Positions 42,245 to 50,007 of a stretch of 64,000 bases of DNA are shown here, one piece after another. Made by a program: the position numbers and the translations under genes. Every line of letters begins with the position of its first letter. Position 1 is the stretch's first letter. A model generated the notes under the pieces. It saw nothing but the letters and a program-made list of their open reading frames with translations. It ran no database searches and was not told where the DNA came from. This stretch comes from Pseudocitrobacter sp913778145 (lineage in GTDB: Bacteria; Pseudomonadota; Gammaproteobacteria; Enterobacterales; Enterobacteriaceae): assembly GCA_035726825.1 (NCBI GenBank), contig JALNTX010000016.1:41048-105047 (forward strand). The letters are read 5' to 3'.

Positions 42245-44749
42245 GTGGCCATGATGGCCACCTGTTCTTTTCTTATTTGCATACGCCCAGGTATGGATGC
42301 CATGGATAATTGCAAGCTGATCGCCTCGGGCTGTGGGTTATTACTGGCCTTTTCCGCCCAGGCTGTAGAATTCAATTTAAACGTGCTGGATAAATCCATG
42401 CGCGATGGCGTTGATTTCTCTCAATTTAAAGAGAAAGCCACCGTTGCGCCGGGGGATTATTTCGTTTCCGTCACGCTAAATAAAAACCTCATCTCTTCAG
42501 GTCGCCAGCTCACATGGAAAAAGCAAGGTGAAACGGTCGCGGTTTGTATCCCCGTCGATCTCGCCGACGCGCTGGGGCTAAAGGATGACATCCGTAAAAC
42601 GTTCGCAGTGAAAGCGAACTGCGTCGATTTCAGTACGCAACCCACGATTACCTTTAAGCTGGATATGGCCAACCAGCGTCTGGAGATTGCTATCCCGCAG
42701 ACAATGCTGGCGTGGCGTTCAGATTCGTGGATGCCGCCCTCGACCTGGGATGAAGGCGTGGCGGGCCTGCTGCTCGACTATAATCTTTTCGCCAGCACCT
42801 ATCGCCCGAATCACGGCGCGCACAGTGAAAACTATAACGCCTACGGTACCGCGGGCGCGAACCTCGGTGCATGGCGTTTGCGCAGCGATTATCAAATTAA
42901 TCAAACACAAAGCGCCGATAGTACGCAAACCTCGCGCAGTATTTCGCGTACCTATCTGTTTCGCCCACTGCCTTCTCTCGGGGCCAAATTAACCCTCGGC
43001 GAGACCGATCTCAGTTCTAATATTTTTGACGCCTTTTCCTATGACGGTGCCGCCATCGCCAGCGATGACCGCATGCTGCCGTGGGAACTGCGCGGCTATG
43101 CGCCGCAAATTAGCGGTATCGCCCAGACCAATGCCACCGTGACCATAAGCCACGCGGGGCGCGTTATCTATCAAACCAAAGTCGCGCCAGGGCCGTTCAT
43201 CATCAGCGACCTTAACCAGTCGGTGCAGGGCACGCTGGACGTAAAAGTCATGGAAGAAGATGGGCGGGTGAACAGTTTTCAGGTATCCGCCGCTTCTACG
43301 CCGTTCCTGACGCGTGAAGGCCAGGTGCGCTATAAAGTGGCCACGGGTCGCGCCCGCCCGGATATCTCGCACCACGTGGTCGACGATACCTTTATCAGCA
43401 GCGAAGCCTCATGGGGGATGCTATCAAATACCTCACTGTACGGCGGCGTACTGGCGGCAGGCAGCGATTACCGTTCTGCCGCCATCGGCATCGGGCAGAA
43501 TATGCGCTGGCTGGGCGCGGTATCTTTCGATGTTACCCATGCCAGCAGCACGTTTGATGACGGTCACACGGATAAAGGCTTCAGTTATCGTTTTAACTAC
43601 AGCAAGCGTTTTGATGAAACCGAAAGCCAGATAACGCTGGCGGCCTACCGCTTTTCCGAGCGTGAATTTCATAGCTATGCCAACTTTGTCGATCATCAAT
43701 ATAACGATGCCGACACGCAGGACGAAAAACAGACCATCAGTTTTTCGTTCAACCAGCCAATTAACCCGCTGAATTTGAATCTTTATTTAAGCGGCCTACG
43801 CCAGGAGTGGTGGGATGGCGACACCTCCACCACCGCCAGCGTCACGGCGGGGTTCAACTTCGACGTCGGTAGCTGGAAAGGGCTGACGCTTTCTACTTCC
43901 TGGAGCACAACCCACTACGAAGAGAGCGGTAACGATAACCAGTTCTATATGTCGCTGTCGGTGCCGTTCGATTTTAATCATCACCTGAACTATGACATGC
44001 ATAGCAGCACCACTACCAGCCACACGGTGAGCTGGAACGACTCCTCCAGTGCGCGCAATACCTGGAACATATCGGCAGGCATCGAGTCAGATAAGCCGGA
44101 TAACGGTACGCAGTTCCGCGGCAATCTTCTGCATATGACTCCGCTAGGCGATATGCAGATTGCCGGCAGCTATACCGCCAGCGACTACACATCAGCCAGC
44201 GCCAGCTGGAACGGTTCTCTTACCGCAACGCGGCATGGTGTGGCATTCCACCGCCGTAGCTACGGCAATGAACCAAGGGTAATGATCGATACCGACGGTG
44301 TTGCCGGCATTCCCGTTCAGGGCGACCTCAACCAAACAAACTGGCTGGGTAACGCCGTGGTGCCTAACGTCGGGAGCTACTCGGGGGCCACCCTCTCCGT
44401 CAATATGAATAACCTGCCGGACGGTGTCACCATCGACGAGAACATCACGCGCCAGGCCTGGACGGAAGGCGCCATCGGCTATAAACCGCTGGTCTCGCGC
44501 TCCGGGAAAGATCTGAGCGTCGTCATTCATTCCGCGGACGGCAGCGTGCCGCCTCTGGGCGCAACGGTACGCGCGCAGGATAACAATATCGATGTTGGAA
44601 TGGTCAGCGACGATGGCCACGCCTGGCTCAGCAGCGTGAAAGGCGGGCAAACCTTTAACGTGCAGTGGGGCAAAGCGCAGCGCTGCACAATTACCTTACC
44701 GGATAACCTGGATGCGGTGACGCAACAGCTGATTCTGCCTTGTCATTAA
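42245..44749 (+). CDS. Fimbrial outer-membrane usher
   Basis: About 815-834 residues. FimD/PapC-type usher that receives chaperone-subunit complexes and secretes the fibre. Signal peptide ends FSAQA before VEFNLNVLD; then the N-terminal chaperone-binding domain, the 24-strand barrel with plug (about 220-340) and two C-terminal domains ending with a Cys pair (RCTITLP...LPCH). Start codon uncertain: GTG 42245, ATG 42251, 42254, 42293 or 42302; only the last two give a normal-length signal peptide. It starts within 70 bases of the pilin stop. Confidence 0.92.
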   Translation: MAMMATCSFLICIRPGMDAMDNCKLIASGCGLLLAFSAQAVEFNLNVLDKSMRDGVDFSQFKEKATVAPGDYFVSVTLNKNLISSGRQLTWKKQGETVAVCIPVDLADALGLKDDIRKTFAVKANCVDFSTQPTITFKLDMANQRLEIAIPQTMLAWRSDSWMPPSTWDEGVAGLLLDYNLFASTYRPNHGAHSENYNAYGTAGANLGAWRLRSDYQINQTQSADSTQTSRSISRTYLFRPLPSLGAKLTLGETDLSSNIFDAFSYDGAAIASDDRMLPWELRGYAPQISGIAQTNATVTISHAGRVIYQTKVAPGPFIISDLNQSVQGTLDVKVMEEDGRVNSFQVSAASTPFLTREGQVRYKVATGRARPDISHHVVDDTFISSEASWGMLSNTSLYGGVLAAGSDYRSAAIGIGQNMRWLGAVSFDVTHASSTFDDGHTDKGFSYRFNYSKRFDETESQITLAAYRFSEREFHSYANFVDHQYNDADTQDEKQTISFSFNQPINPLNLNLYLSGLRQEWWDGDTSTTASVTAGFNFDVGSWKGLTLSTSWSTTHYEESGNDNQFYMSLSVPFDFNHHLNYDMHSSTTTSHTVSWNDSSSARNTWNISAGIESDKPDNGTQFRGNLLHMTPLGDMQIAGSYTASDYTSASASWNGSLTATRHGVAFHRRSYGNEPRVMIDTDGVAGIPVQGDLNQTNWLGNAVVPNVGSYSGATLSVNMNNLPDGVTIDENITRQAWTEGAIGYKPLVSRSGKDLSVVIHSADGSVPPLGATVRAQDNNIDVGMVSDDGHAWLSSVKGGQTFNVQWGKAQRCTITLPDNLDAVTQQLILPCH

Positions 44750-44762
44750 TTAAGGATGAGAA

Positions 44763-45497
44763 ATGACACCTTTTAAAATAGTCCCCACTTTATTGCTGAT
44801 GCTGCCAATCGTAAGTCAGGCAGCCATTCAGCCAGACAGAACCCGCATTATTTTTAATTCCAGCGATAAGGCCAGCAGCCTGAAGCTGGAAAATCAAAGT
44901 AAAACACAGCCCTACCTGGCCTACGCGTGGATTGAAAACGCGCAGGGGCAAAAAGACGACAGCGTGCTCACCGTGCTGCCGCCCATCCAGCGTCTGGAGC
45001 CAAAAGGAATAAGCCAGGTGCGTATCGTTAAACAGGCCAAAGCCAGTTCATTGCCAGGCGATCGCGAATCGCTTTTTTATTTCAACGTTCGCGAAATTCC
45101 GCCAACGCCGGAGGTAGAGGGCAACAGTGCCGTGCTGCAACTGGCTTTGCAGTCAAAGTTAAAACTCTTCTGGCGACCGGCGGGGCTTACGAAAGCGCCG
45201 GATGCGAAAGTGGAGCAGCAGATCACCGCCTCCCAGCAGGGCAGCTCGCTGGTAGTCAAGAATCCTACGCCCTACTACATCACGCTGGCTTTTTTTGGCA
45301 AAGATGAAAGCGGCGTTTTCCCCGGCTATCAAAGCACGATGATTGCCCCTTTCGCCTCGCAAACGCTGAGCGCGGGCAACTATAAGGGAAACACATTTGT
45401 GCTGGGCTATATGGACGATTACGGCGGGTTACGCATGCTGAACGTGCGCTGTAGCGGGCAATGTGACGTGAAAGCGCCGCCGGAGAAAAAACAATGA
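44763..45497 (+). CDS. Periplasmic fimbrial chaperone (PapD-like)
   Basis: 244 residues with a 20-residue signal peptide ending SQA. Two immunoglobulin-like domains. The subunit-anchoring basic residues of PapD chaperones correspond to R27/R29 (PDRTRIIF) and the Lys in SKLKLFWRP. FYFNVREIPP is the family signature. The C-terminal cysteine pair RCSGQC suggests a disulfide-bearing subclass similar to YqiH. The stop overlaps the next start by 4 bases. Confidence 0.93.
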   Translation: MTPFKIVPTLLLMLPIVSQAAIQPDRTRIIFNSSDKASSLKLENQSKTQPYLAYAWIENAQGQKDDSVLTVLPPIQRLEPKGISQVRIVKQAKASSLPGDRESLFYFNVREIPPTPEVEGNSAVLQLALQSKLKLFWRPAGLTKAPDAKVEQQITASQQGSSLVVKNPTPYYITLAFFGKDESGVFPGYQSTMIAPFASQTLSAGNYKGNTFVLGYMDDYGGLRMLNVRCSGQCDVKAPPEKKQ

Positions 45498-46561
45498 GGC
45501 GCGTGCTATTTTTACTGACTCTGGCTTTTTTGTCGCTGCTTCCGCTACGCTCTGCGTTTGCAGTGAACTGCTATCTGGCGACAGCAGGCGGGCCGGTAGA
45601 GGGATACAGTAATATTGAACCCTTTGCCGTGCCGAGCAATGCTAAGCCGGGCGATAAAATCTGGGAAAGTAACGATATTAAGATCCCCGTTTATTGCGAT
45701 ACCGGTACCGCACCAAACTTTGGCAATGAAAATATTTATGCCTGGGTTAACCCCTATGTATCCGTCAGCGATCCCTATTACCAGCTTGGCGTCACCTATG
45801 AAGGCGTAGATTATGACGCATCTCAGGGGAGTAATGGCATTGATACCCGCCAGTGCCTGGATAACAAACAGCTGGCGATTTATACCCCCGAGCAAATTAA
45901 AGCTGCCGGTTGGGAGCACGACCTCTGCTCAGGTGACGTCAACAATATTCACTACTCACGCACATTTATTGCGCGTATGAGGCTGTATGTGAAGATAAAA
46001 GAGATGCCACCGCACGATTATAAAAGCAGTATCAGCGACTACATTCTGGTGCAGTTTGACGGCGTCGGCGGGGTAAACCAGAACCCCGAGGCAAGAAATC
46101 TGAAGTATCACGTGACCGGTCTGGACCAAATCCGCGTGCTGGACTGTAGCGTCAACTTCAGTATCTATCCGGAGAATCAGACCATTAATTTTGGCACGTT
46201 TAACAATATGGAAATTAACAATGAAACGTTAATCCGTACGTTCTCTGTCAAAACGACCAAAAATATCGCGGACTCTTCTTGTACAGATACCTTCAAAGTT
46301 TCATCGTCGTTCTACACAACCGAAACGCTGATAGACAATGATACCGCCCTCAAGCTGAGCAACGGCTTGCAAATCAAGATCCGCGACACGGAAGATAATT
46401 CGCTCTACACCTATAACGAATATAAAGAGTACGCTGATTTTGATTCAGCTTTGTTAATGCGTGAAAAAACGTACCAGGCGGAGCTCAGCCAGGCACCAGG
46501 CGAAACGGTGAAAATCGGGCCGTTTGAAACGGTGGTATTGTTTAAGATTAACTACAACTAA
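45494..46561 (+). CDS. Fimbrial tip adhesin/minor subunit (YqiI-like)
   Basis: 355 residues with a signal peptide ending RSAFA. Two-domain layout: an N-terminal Cys-containing receptor-binding-type half (about 24-210) and a C-terminal pilin domain (about 215-355) beginning VLDCSVNFSIYP and ending with the beta-strand VVLFKINYN. Length is close to E. coli YqiI (354). Last gene of the operon. Receptor unknown. Confidence 0.85.
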   Translation: MRRVLFLLTLAFLSLLPLRSAFAVNCYLATAGGPVEGYSNIEPFAVPSNAKPGDKIWESNDIKIPVYCDTGTAPNFGNENIYAWVNPYVSVSDPYYQLGVTYEGVDYDASQGSNGIDTRQCLDNKQLAIYTPEQIKAAGWEHDLCSGDVNNIHYSRTFIARMRLYVKIKEMPPHDYKSSISDYILVQFDGVGGVNQNPEARNLKYHVTGLDQIRVLDCSVNFSIYPENQTINFGTFNNMEINNETLIRTFSVKTTKNIADSSCTDTFKVSSSFYTTETLIDNDTALKLSNGLQIKIRDTEDNSLYTYNEYKEYADFDSALLMREKTYQAELSQAPGETVKIGPFETVVLFKINYN

Positions 46562-46565
46562 AAAC

Positions 46566-46590
46566 GAAAAAGCCCGCCATGCGGGCTTTA
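46566..46590 (-). terminator. Terminator between fimbrial operon and ribB
   Basis: A perfect 9-bp stem AAAGCCCGC / GCGGGCTTT with a 3-base loop. Read on the minus strand it ends in TTCGTTTT, so it is mainly the ribB terminator; it may also stop the fimbrial transcript. Confidence 0.75.
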
Positions 46591-46592
46591 CA

Positions 46593-46624
46593 GCCGGATG
46601 CGGCGTGAACGCCTTATCCGGCCT
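46593..46624. repeat. REP-type palindrome
   Basis: GCCGGATGCGGCG...CCTTATCCGGCC, between the terminator and the ribB stop. Confidence 0.75.
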
Positions 46625-46644
46625 GTGAACTGTAGTGTCAGCAA

Positions 46645-47298
46645 TTAGCTGGCTTTACGCTCGTGCGCCTGGCGGTAAGCCACCAGATCTTCAATCGTCA
46701 CCAGCGCCATATTGTGTTTACGTGCAAACTCAATACACTCTGGCGCACGCGCCATGGTGCCGTCGTCGTTGGTCAATTCACACAGTACGCCCGCCGGTTT
46801 GAAGCCCGCAAGCGTCACCAGGTCGATGGTCGCTTCGGTGTGACCGCCGCGAGTCAGTACGCCGCCCTGCTGCGCGCGCAGCGGGAAGACGTGGCCAGGA
46901 CGGTTCAGGTCAGACGGTTTCGCGCCATCGGCAATCGCCGCGCGGACAGTAGTCAGACGGTCAGCAGCAGAAACGCCGGTGGTCACACCGTGTGCCGCTT
47001 CGATGGTGATCGTGAAACCGGTGCCGTATGCGCTGGTGTTGTTCTCTACCATCATCGGCAGATCCAGCTGTTTGCGGCGTTCTTCCGTCAGGCACAGACA
47101 AACGATGCCGCTGCCGTGGCGGATAGTCAGCGCCATTTGTTCAACGGTCATGTTTTCGGCGGCAAAGATCATGTCGCCTTCGTTTTCACGGTTTTCGTCG
47201 TCCAGCACCATTGCGCCACGGCCTTCGCGCAGGGCAATCAGTGCGTTTTCAACGCGTTCAAATGCAGTACCAAAAGAGGAAAGTAGCGTCTGATTCAT
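46645..47298 (-). CDS. ribB: 3,4-dihydroxy-2-butanone 4-phosphate synthase
   Basis: 217 residues, E. coli length. Converts ribulose-5-phosphate into the four-carbon unit of riboflavin, releasing formate. The acidic metal-binding loop DDENRENEGD and the RxGHTEA segment (TRGGHTEATID) are present. Expression is controlled by the FMN riboswitch in its ~375-base leader. Monocistronic, divergent from ubiK. Confidence 0.97.
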   Translation of the reverse strand: MNQTLLSSFGTAFERVENALIALREGRGAMVLDDENRENEGDMIFAAENMTVEQMALTIRHGSGIVCLCLTEERRKQLDLPMMVENNTSAYGTGFTITIEAAHGVTTGVSAADRLTTVRAAIADGAKPSDLNRPGHVFPLRAQQGGVLTRGGHTEATIDLVTLAGFKPAGVLCELTNDDGTMARAPECIEFARKHNMALVTIEDLVAYRQAHERKAS

Positions 47299-47403
47299 GG
47301 TAAAAAAACCTCGTTAAAATTATGGTTACCAGAATCAGGGCAGTCTTAGGAGTGCCGGTTTAGCGGCAAATGGATAACGCGAGCGGGCTCAGCCCGACTG
47401 GAT

Positions 47404-47667
47404 CGTTACTCTCTCCCATCCGGACTCTAACCGTCGGCCCCGGAATTACACCGGATCTGCTGACCTTTGAGTTTGTACTCAAAGCGCTCGCGGGCTTTCA
47501 GCCACTCCTTCGTCTTTCACGCTGCTGCTGCGTTGGCTGCCTTCACTCACACCAGTCATTTAGTAAACTAAACTCCTGGCGATTCGCTCAGTTGCCGCCT
47601 TGCCGCAACGCGAAATACTTTGGATCTCGCTGATTTACCGCCGGTGGGGAATTTCGCCCCGCCCTGA
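47404..47667 (-). ncRNA. FMN riboswitch (RFN element) of ribB, enlarged by an ERIC insertion
   Basis: On the minus strand the conserved RFN segments appear in order: AGGGCGGGGCGAAATTCCCC, ACCGGCGG, AGCCCGCGAGCGC, GTCAGCAGATCCGGTG, CCGGGGCCGACGGTTA and GTCCGGATGGGAGAGAGT. The variable arm between ACCGGCGG and AGCCCGC is about 120 bases longer than in E. coli because it contains an ERIC element. Downstream (47378-47384) the leader carries GCTCGCG, complementary to CGCGAGC of the aptamer (47486-47492), offering the alternative pairing of a switch. High FMN should reduce ribB expression. Confidence 0.93.
47505..47628. repeat. ERIC element inside the ribB riboswitch
   Basis: About 124 bases matching the ERIC consensus: CGTCTTTCACGCTGCTGCTG, GTTGGCTGCCTTCACTCAC, a central ACCAGTCATTTAGTAAACTA, ACTCCTGGCGATTCGCTCAG and TTGCCGCCTTGCCGCAACGC. 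The centre is an imperfect palindrome. Its ends are degenerate, so this is not a recent insertion. Confidence 0.88.
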
Positions 47668-47681
47668 GAATAAGCGTACTC

Positions 47682-47710
47682 ACTATAACGCTATTGACTA
47701 TCTTCGGCAA
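47682..47710 (-). promoter_or_regulatory. Putative sigma-70 promoter of ribB
   Basis: On the minus strand TTGCCG (47710-47705) and TATAGT (47687-47682) are 17 bases apart, so transcription would begin about 8 bases before the first riboswitch helix. Confidence 0.6.
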
Positions 47711-47796
47711 TGCATAACCTTCGAACAATTCTGGTTTATAGAACAAGGGGAAGGCACTACAATGATTGTCAGAACAGACAAATCAGGTAAACGACG

Positions 47797-48063
47797 ATGA
47801 TTGACCCGAAAAAAATTGAACAAATCGCACGCCAGGTCCATGAATCAATGCCGAAAGGCCTCCGTGATTTCGGGGATGATGTAGAGAAAAAAGTCCGTCA
47901 GGTCCTGCAGTCGCAGCTGACTCGTCTGGATTTGGTGAGCCGTGAAGAGTTTGATGTGCAGACGCAAGTGCTGCTGCGTACGCGTGAAAAACTGGCACTG
48001 CTGGAACAGCGTTTGAGCGAGTTAGAAGGCCGTGCAACCGCGCCAGCGGAAGATAAAGAGTAA
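47797..48063 (+). CDS. ubiK: Ubiquinone biosynthesis accessory factor UbiK (YqiC)
   Basis: 88 residues; the conserved part is collinear with E. coli UbiK (96 residues) but the C-terminal tail is shorter. BMFP family: an N-terminal amphipathic helix, a central region, and a C-terminal coiled coil (about 50-80, TREKLALLEQRLSELE). It forms a complex with UbiJ that supports aerobic ubiquinone synthesis and binds lipids. Weak ribosome site AGGTAAACG before ATG 47797. Confidence 0.95.
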   Translation: MIDPKKIEQIARQVHESMPKGLRDFGDDVEKKVRQVLQSQLTRLDLVSREEFDVQTQVLLRTREKLALLEQRLSELEGRATAPAEDKE

Positions 48064-48070
48064 GAAAAAT

Positions 48071-48100
48071 GCCGGGTGGCTACGCTTACCCGGCCTAGGA
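48071..48100. repeat. REP-type palindrome
   Basis: GCCGGGTGGCTACGCTTACCCGGCCTAGGA, between the convergent ubiK and glgS stops. Confidence 0.75.
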
Positions 48101-48134
48101 TCGACGCCCCTACGCTACTCCCGGCGCAAACGTA

Positions 48135-48329
48135 TCAGTGTTCCAGCGCAGGCACGCTCTGTTTCTGGCAATAGCGTTCATAACGCTTGCAAAACCAGAT
48201 GCGATGCTCCTCATCCATATTGCCAGTAATCGCTTCTAAATCAACGTCCTGACCCTGCTCGTGCATTCTGGCAAAGCTTTGGGCCAGGAAATCAAAGTTA
48301 TTCAGGGAATAAATATTGCTATTGTCCAT
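48135..48329 (-). CDS. glgS: Surface composition regulator GlgS (ScoR)
   Basis: 64 residues from ATG 48329, which has AAGGAG 7 bases upstream; the ATG two codons earlier is only 1 base from that site. The core NNFDFLAQSFARMHEQG...TGNMDEEHRIWFCKRY matches E. coli GlgS, a small protein that lowers flagella and fimbriae synthesis and affects glycogen. In E. coli it is RpoS- and CRP-dependent; no box could be assigned with confidence here. Confidence 0.93.
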   Translation of the reverse strand: MDNSNIYSLNNFDFLAQSFARMHEQGQDVDLEAITGNMDEEHRIWFCKRYERYCQKQSVPALEH

Positions 48330-48473
48330 CGGCATACTCCTTCAGTCGTTGTATATCTGAGTGTATATGCTTTATCTGATTTCAGTATTCGCTGAGGAAA
48401 AATCAGAATTTGGACATTCCGTGCGCTTATTGTGGATAAAAAATGTGCTAAATCATATTTCTGATAAATCAAT

Positions 48474-48508
48474 AAAAAGCCCTGTCGTCCGAAGGCGACA
48501 GGGCTTTT
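48474..48508 (-). terminator. Intrinsic terminator after hldE
   Basis: Minus strand: 11-bp stem AAGCCCTGTCG / CGACAGGGCTT followed by TTT, 18 bases after the hldE stop. Confidence 0.85.
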
Positions 48509-48526
48509 AAACGAAGCACGTAACGC

Positions 48527-49960
48527 TTATTTATTCGCGTCTTTTTGAATCTTCTTGATGATATTGGTGGTCGAGCAACCGTCTTCAAAGTTGAGCACCA
48601 GCACTTCGCCGCCGTTGGCCCACACTTCTTCACTCCCGGCGATCTGTTCCGGTTTATAGTCGCCGCCTTTCACCAGGCGATCCGGTAAGATCCCGGCGAT
48701 CAGCCGCTGCGGGGTATCCTCTTCAAAAGAGACCACCCAGTCGACGGACTCCAGCGCGCCCAGCACGATCATGCGCTGCTCCAGCGGGTTCACCGGGCGG
48801 GATTCGCCCTTCAGACGTTTGGTCGAGGCATCGCTGTTCACCGCGACGATCAGGCGATCGCCGAGCTTGCGCGCGTTAGCAAGATAAGAGACGTGGCCCG
48901 CGTGCAGAATGTCGAACACACCGTTGGTCATCACCACTTTCTCGCCGCGTTTACGCGCAGCGGCAACGGCCTGCTTCAGCTCTTCTTCGCTCATCACGCC
49001 AAAACCGGTTTCCGCACGACCGCGCACGGCATTTTCCAGCTCGATAGGCGAAACGGTTGACGTACCGAGTTTACCCACAACGACGCCTGCCGCCGCGTTA
49101 GCGAAGTAGCAGGCATCTTCCAGCGAATTACCCGCCGCGAGCGTTGCCGCCAGCACGCCAATCACCGTATCACCGGCACCGGTGACGTCATACACTTCCT
49201 GCGCCTGGGTCGGTTGATGCAGCGGATCTTTGCCCGGCTGCAACAGCGTCATGCCCTGTTCAGAACGCGTCACCAGCAGCGCAGAAAGTTCGTAATCGGC
49301 AATCAGCTTCATGCCGCGCTCAACGATTTCCGCTTCGCTTTTGCATTTACCCACTACCGCTTCAAACTCAGAAAGGTTTGGCGTCAGCAGCGTGGCACCG
49401 CGATAACGTTCAAAATCCGTGCCTTTCGGGTCGATCAATACCGGCACTTTTGCTTCACGCGCCAGCTTAATCATCTGCTGTACGCTTTCCAGCGCGCCTT
49501 TGGCGTAGTCAGACAGCACCAGCGCGCCCACGCTCGCCAGGCCGCTTTTAATGCGGTCATGCAGCGGCTGCGGGTCTACACCGGCAAAACCTTCTTCAAA
49601 GTCGAGGCGAATCAGCTGCTGGTTGCGCGACAGCACGCGCAGCTTGGTGATGGTCGGATGCGTCGCCACGGAGACGAAATCACATTTGACGTTCACGTCC
49701 GCCAGCGCTTTGTTCAATGCGCGCGCCGCGTCGTCAATACCGGTCAGGCCGACCAGTCGAGAATTTGCTCCCAGGGACGCGATATTCATCGCTACGTTTG
49801 CCGCGCCGCCAGGACGCTCTTCGATGGTTTCAACCTTCACCACCGGTACCGGCGCTTCCGGGGAAATACGGCTGGTTGGCCCATACCAGTAGCGATCCAG
49901 CATCACATCACCCACAACCATCACACCTGCGCGCTCATATTCTGGCAGCGTTACTTTCAT
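48527..49960 (-). CDS. hldE: Bifunctional heptose kinase/adenylyltransferase HldE
   Basis: 477 residues, E. coli length. The N-terminal ribokinase-like half (about 1-318) phosphorylates heptose-7-phosphate and has the PfkB signature around GAGDT. The C-terminal nucleotidyltransferase half (about 344-477, NGVFDILHAGHVSYL) makes ADP-heptose for the lipopolysaccharide inner core. The upstream glnE stop is 47 bases away on the same strand, as in E. coli. Confidence 0.97.
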   Translation of the reverse strand: MKVTLPEYERAGVMVVGDVMLDRYWYGPTSRISPEAPVPVVKVETIEERPGGAANVAMNIASLGANSRLVGLTGIDDAARALNKALADVNVKCDFVSVATHPTITKLRVLSRNQQLIRLDFEEGFAGVDPQPLHDRIKSGLASVGALVLSDYAKGALESVQQMIKLAREAKVPVLIDPKGTDFERYRGATLLTPNLSEFEAVVGKCKSEAEIVERGMKLIADYELSALLVTRSEQGMTLLQPGKDPLHQPTQAQEVYDVTGAGDTVIGVLAATLAAGNSLEDACYFANAAAGVVVGKLGTSTVSPIELENAVRGRAETGFGVMSEEELKQAVAAARKRGEKVVMTNGVFDILHAGHVSYLANARKLGDRLIVAVNSDASTKRLKGESRPVNPLEQRMIVLGALESVDWVVSFEEDTPQRLIAGILPDRLVKGGDYKPEQIAGSEEVWANGGEVLVLNFEDGCSTTNIIKKIQKDANK

Positions 49961-50007
49961 TCGTGTCTCCTGAGAGATTCAAAAATTTGGCGCGATAATA
50001 GCACATT

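Noticed and set aside
48336..48473. Sib/Ibs toxin-antitoxin RNAs, which lie near hldE in E. coli
   Set aside because: No ibs-like hydrophobic mini-frame or sib-like repeat was seen in this interval.
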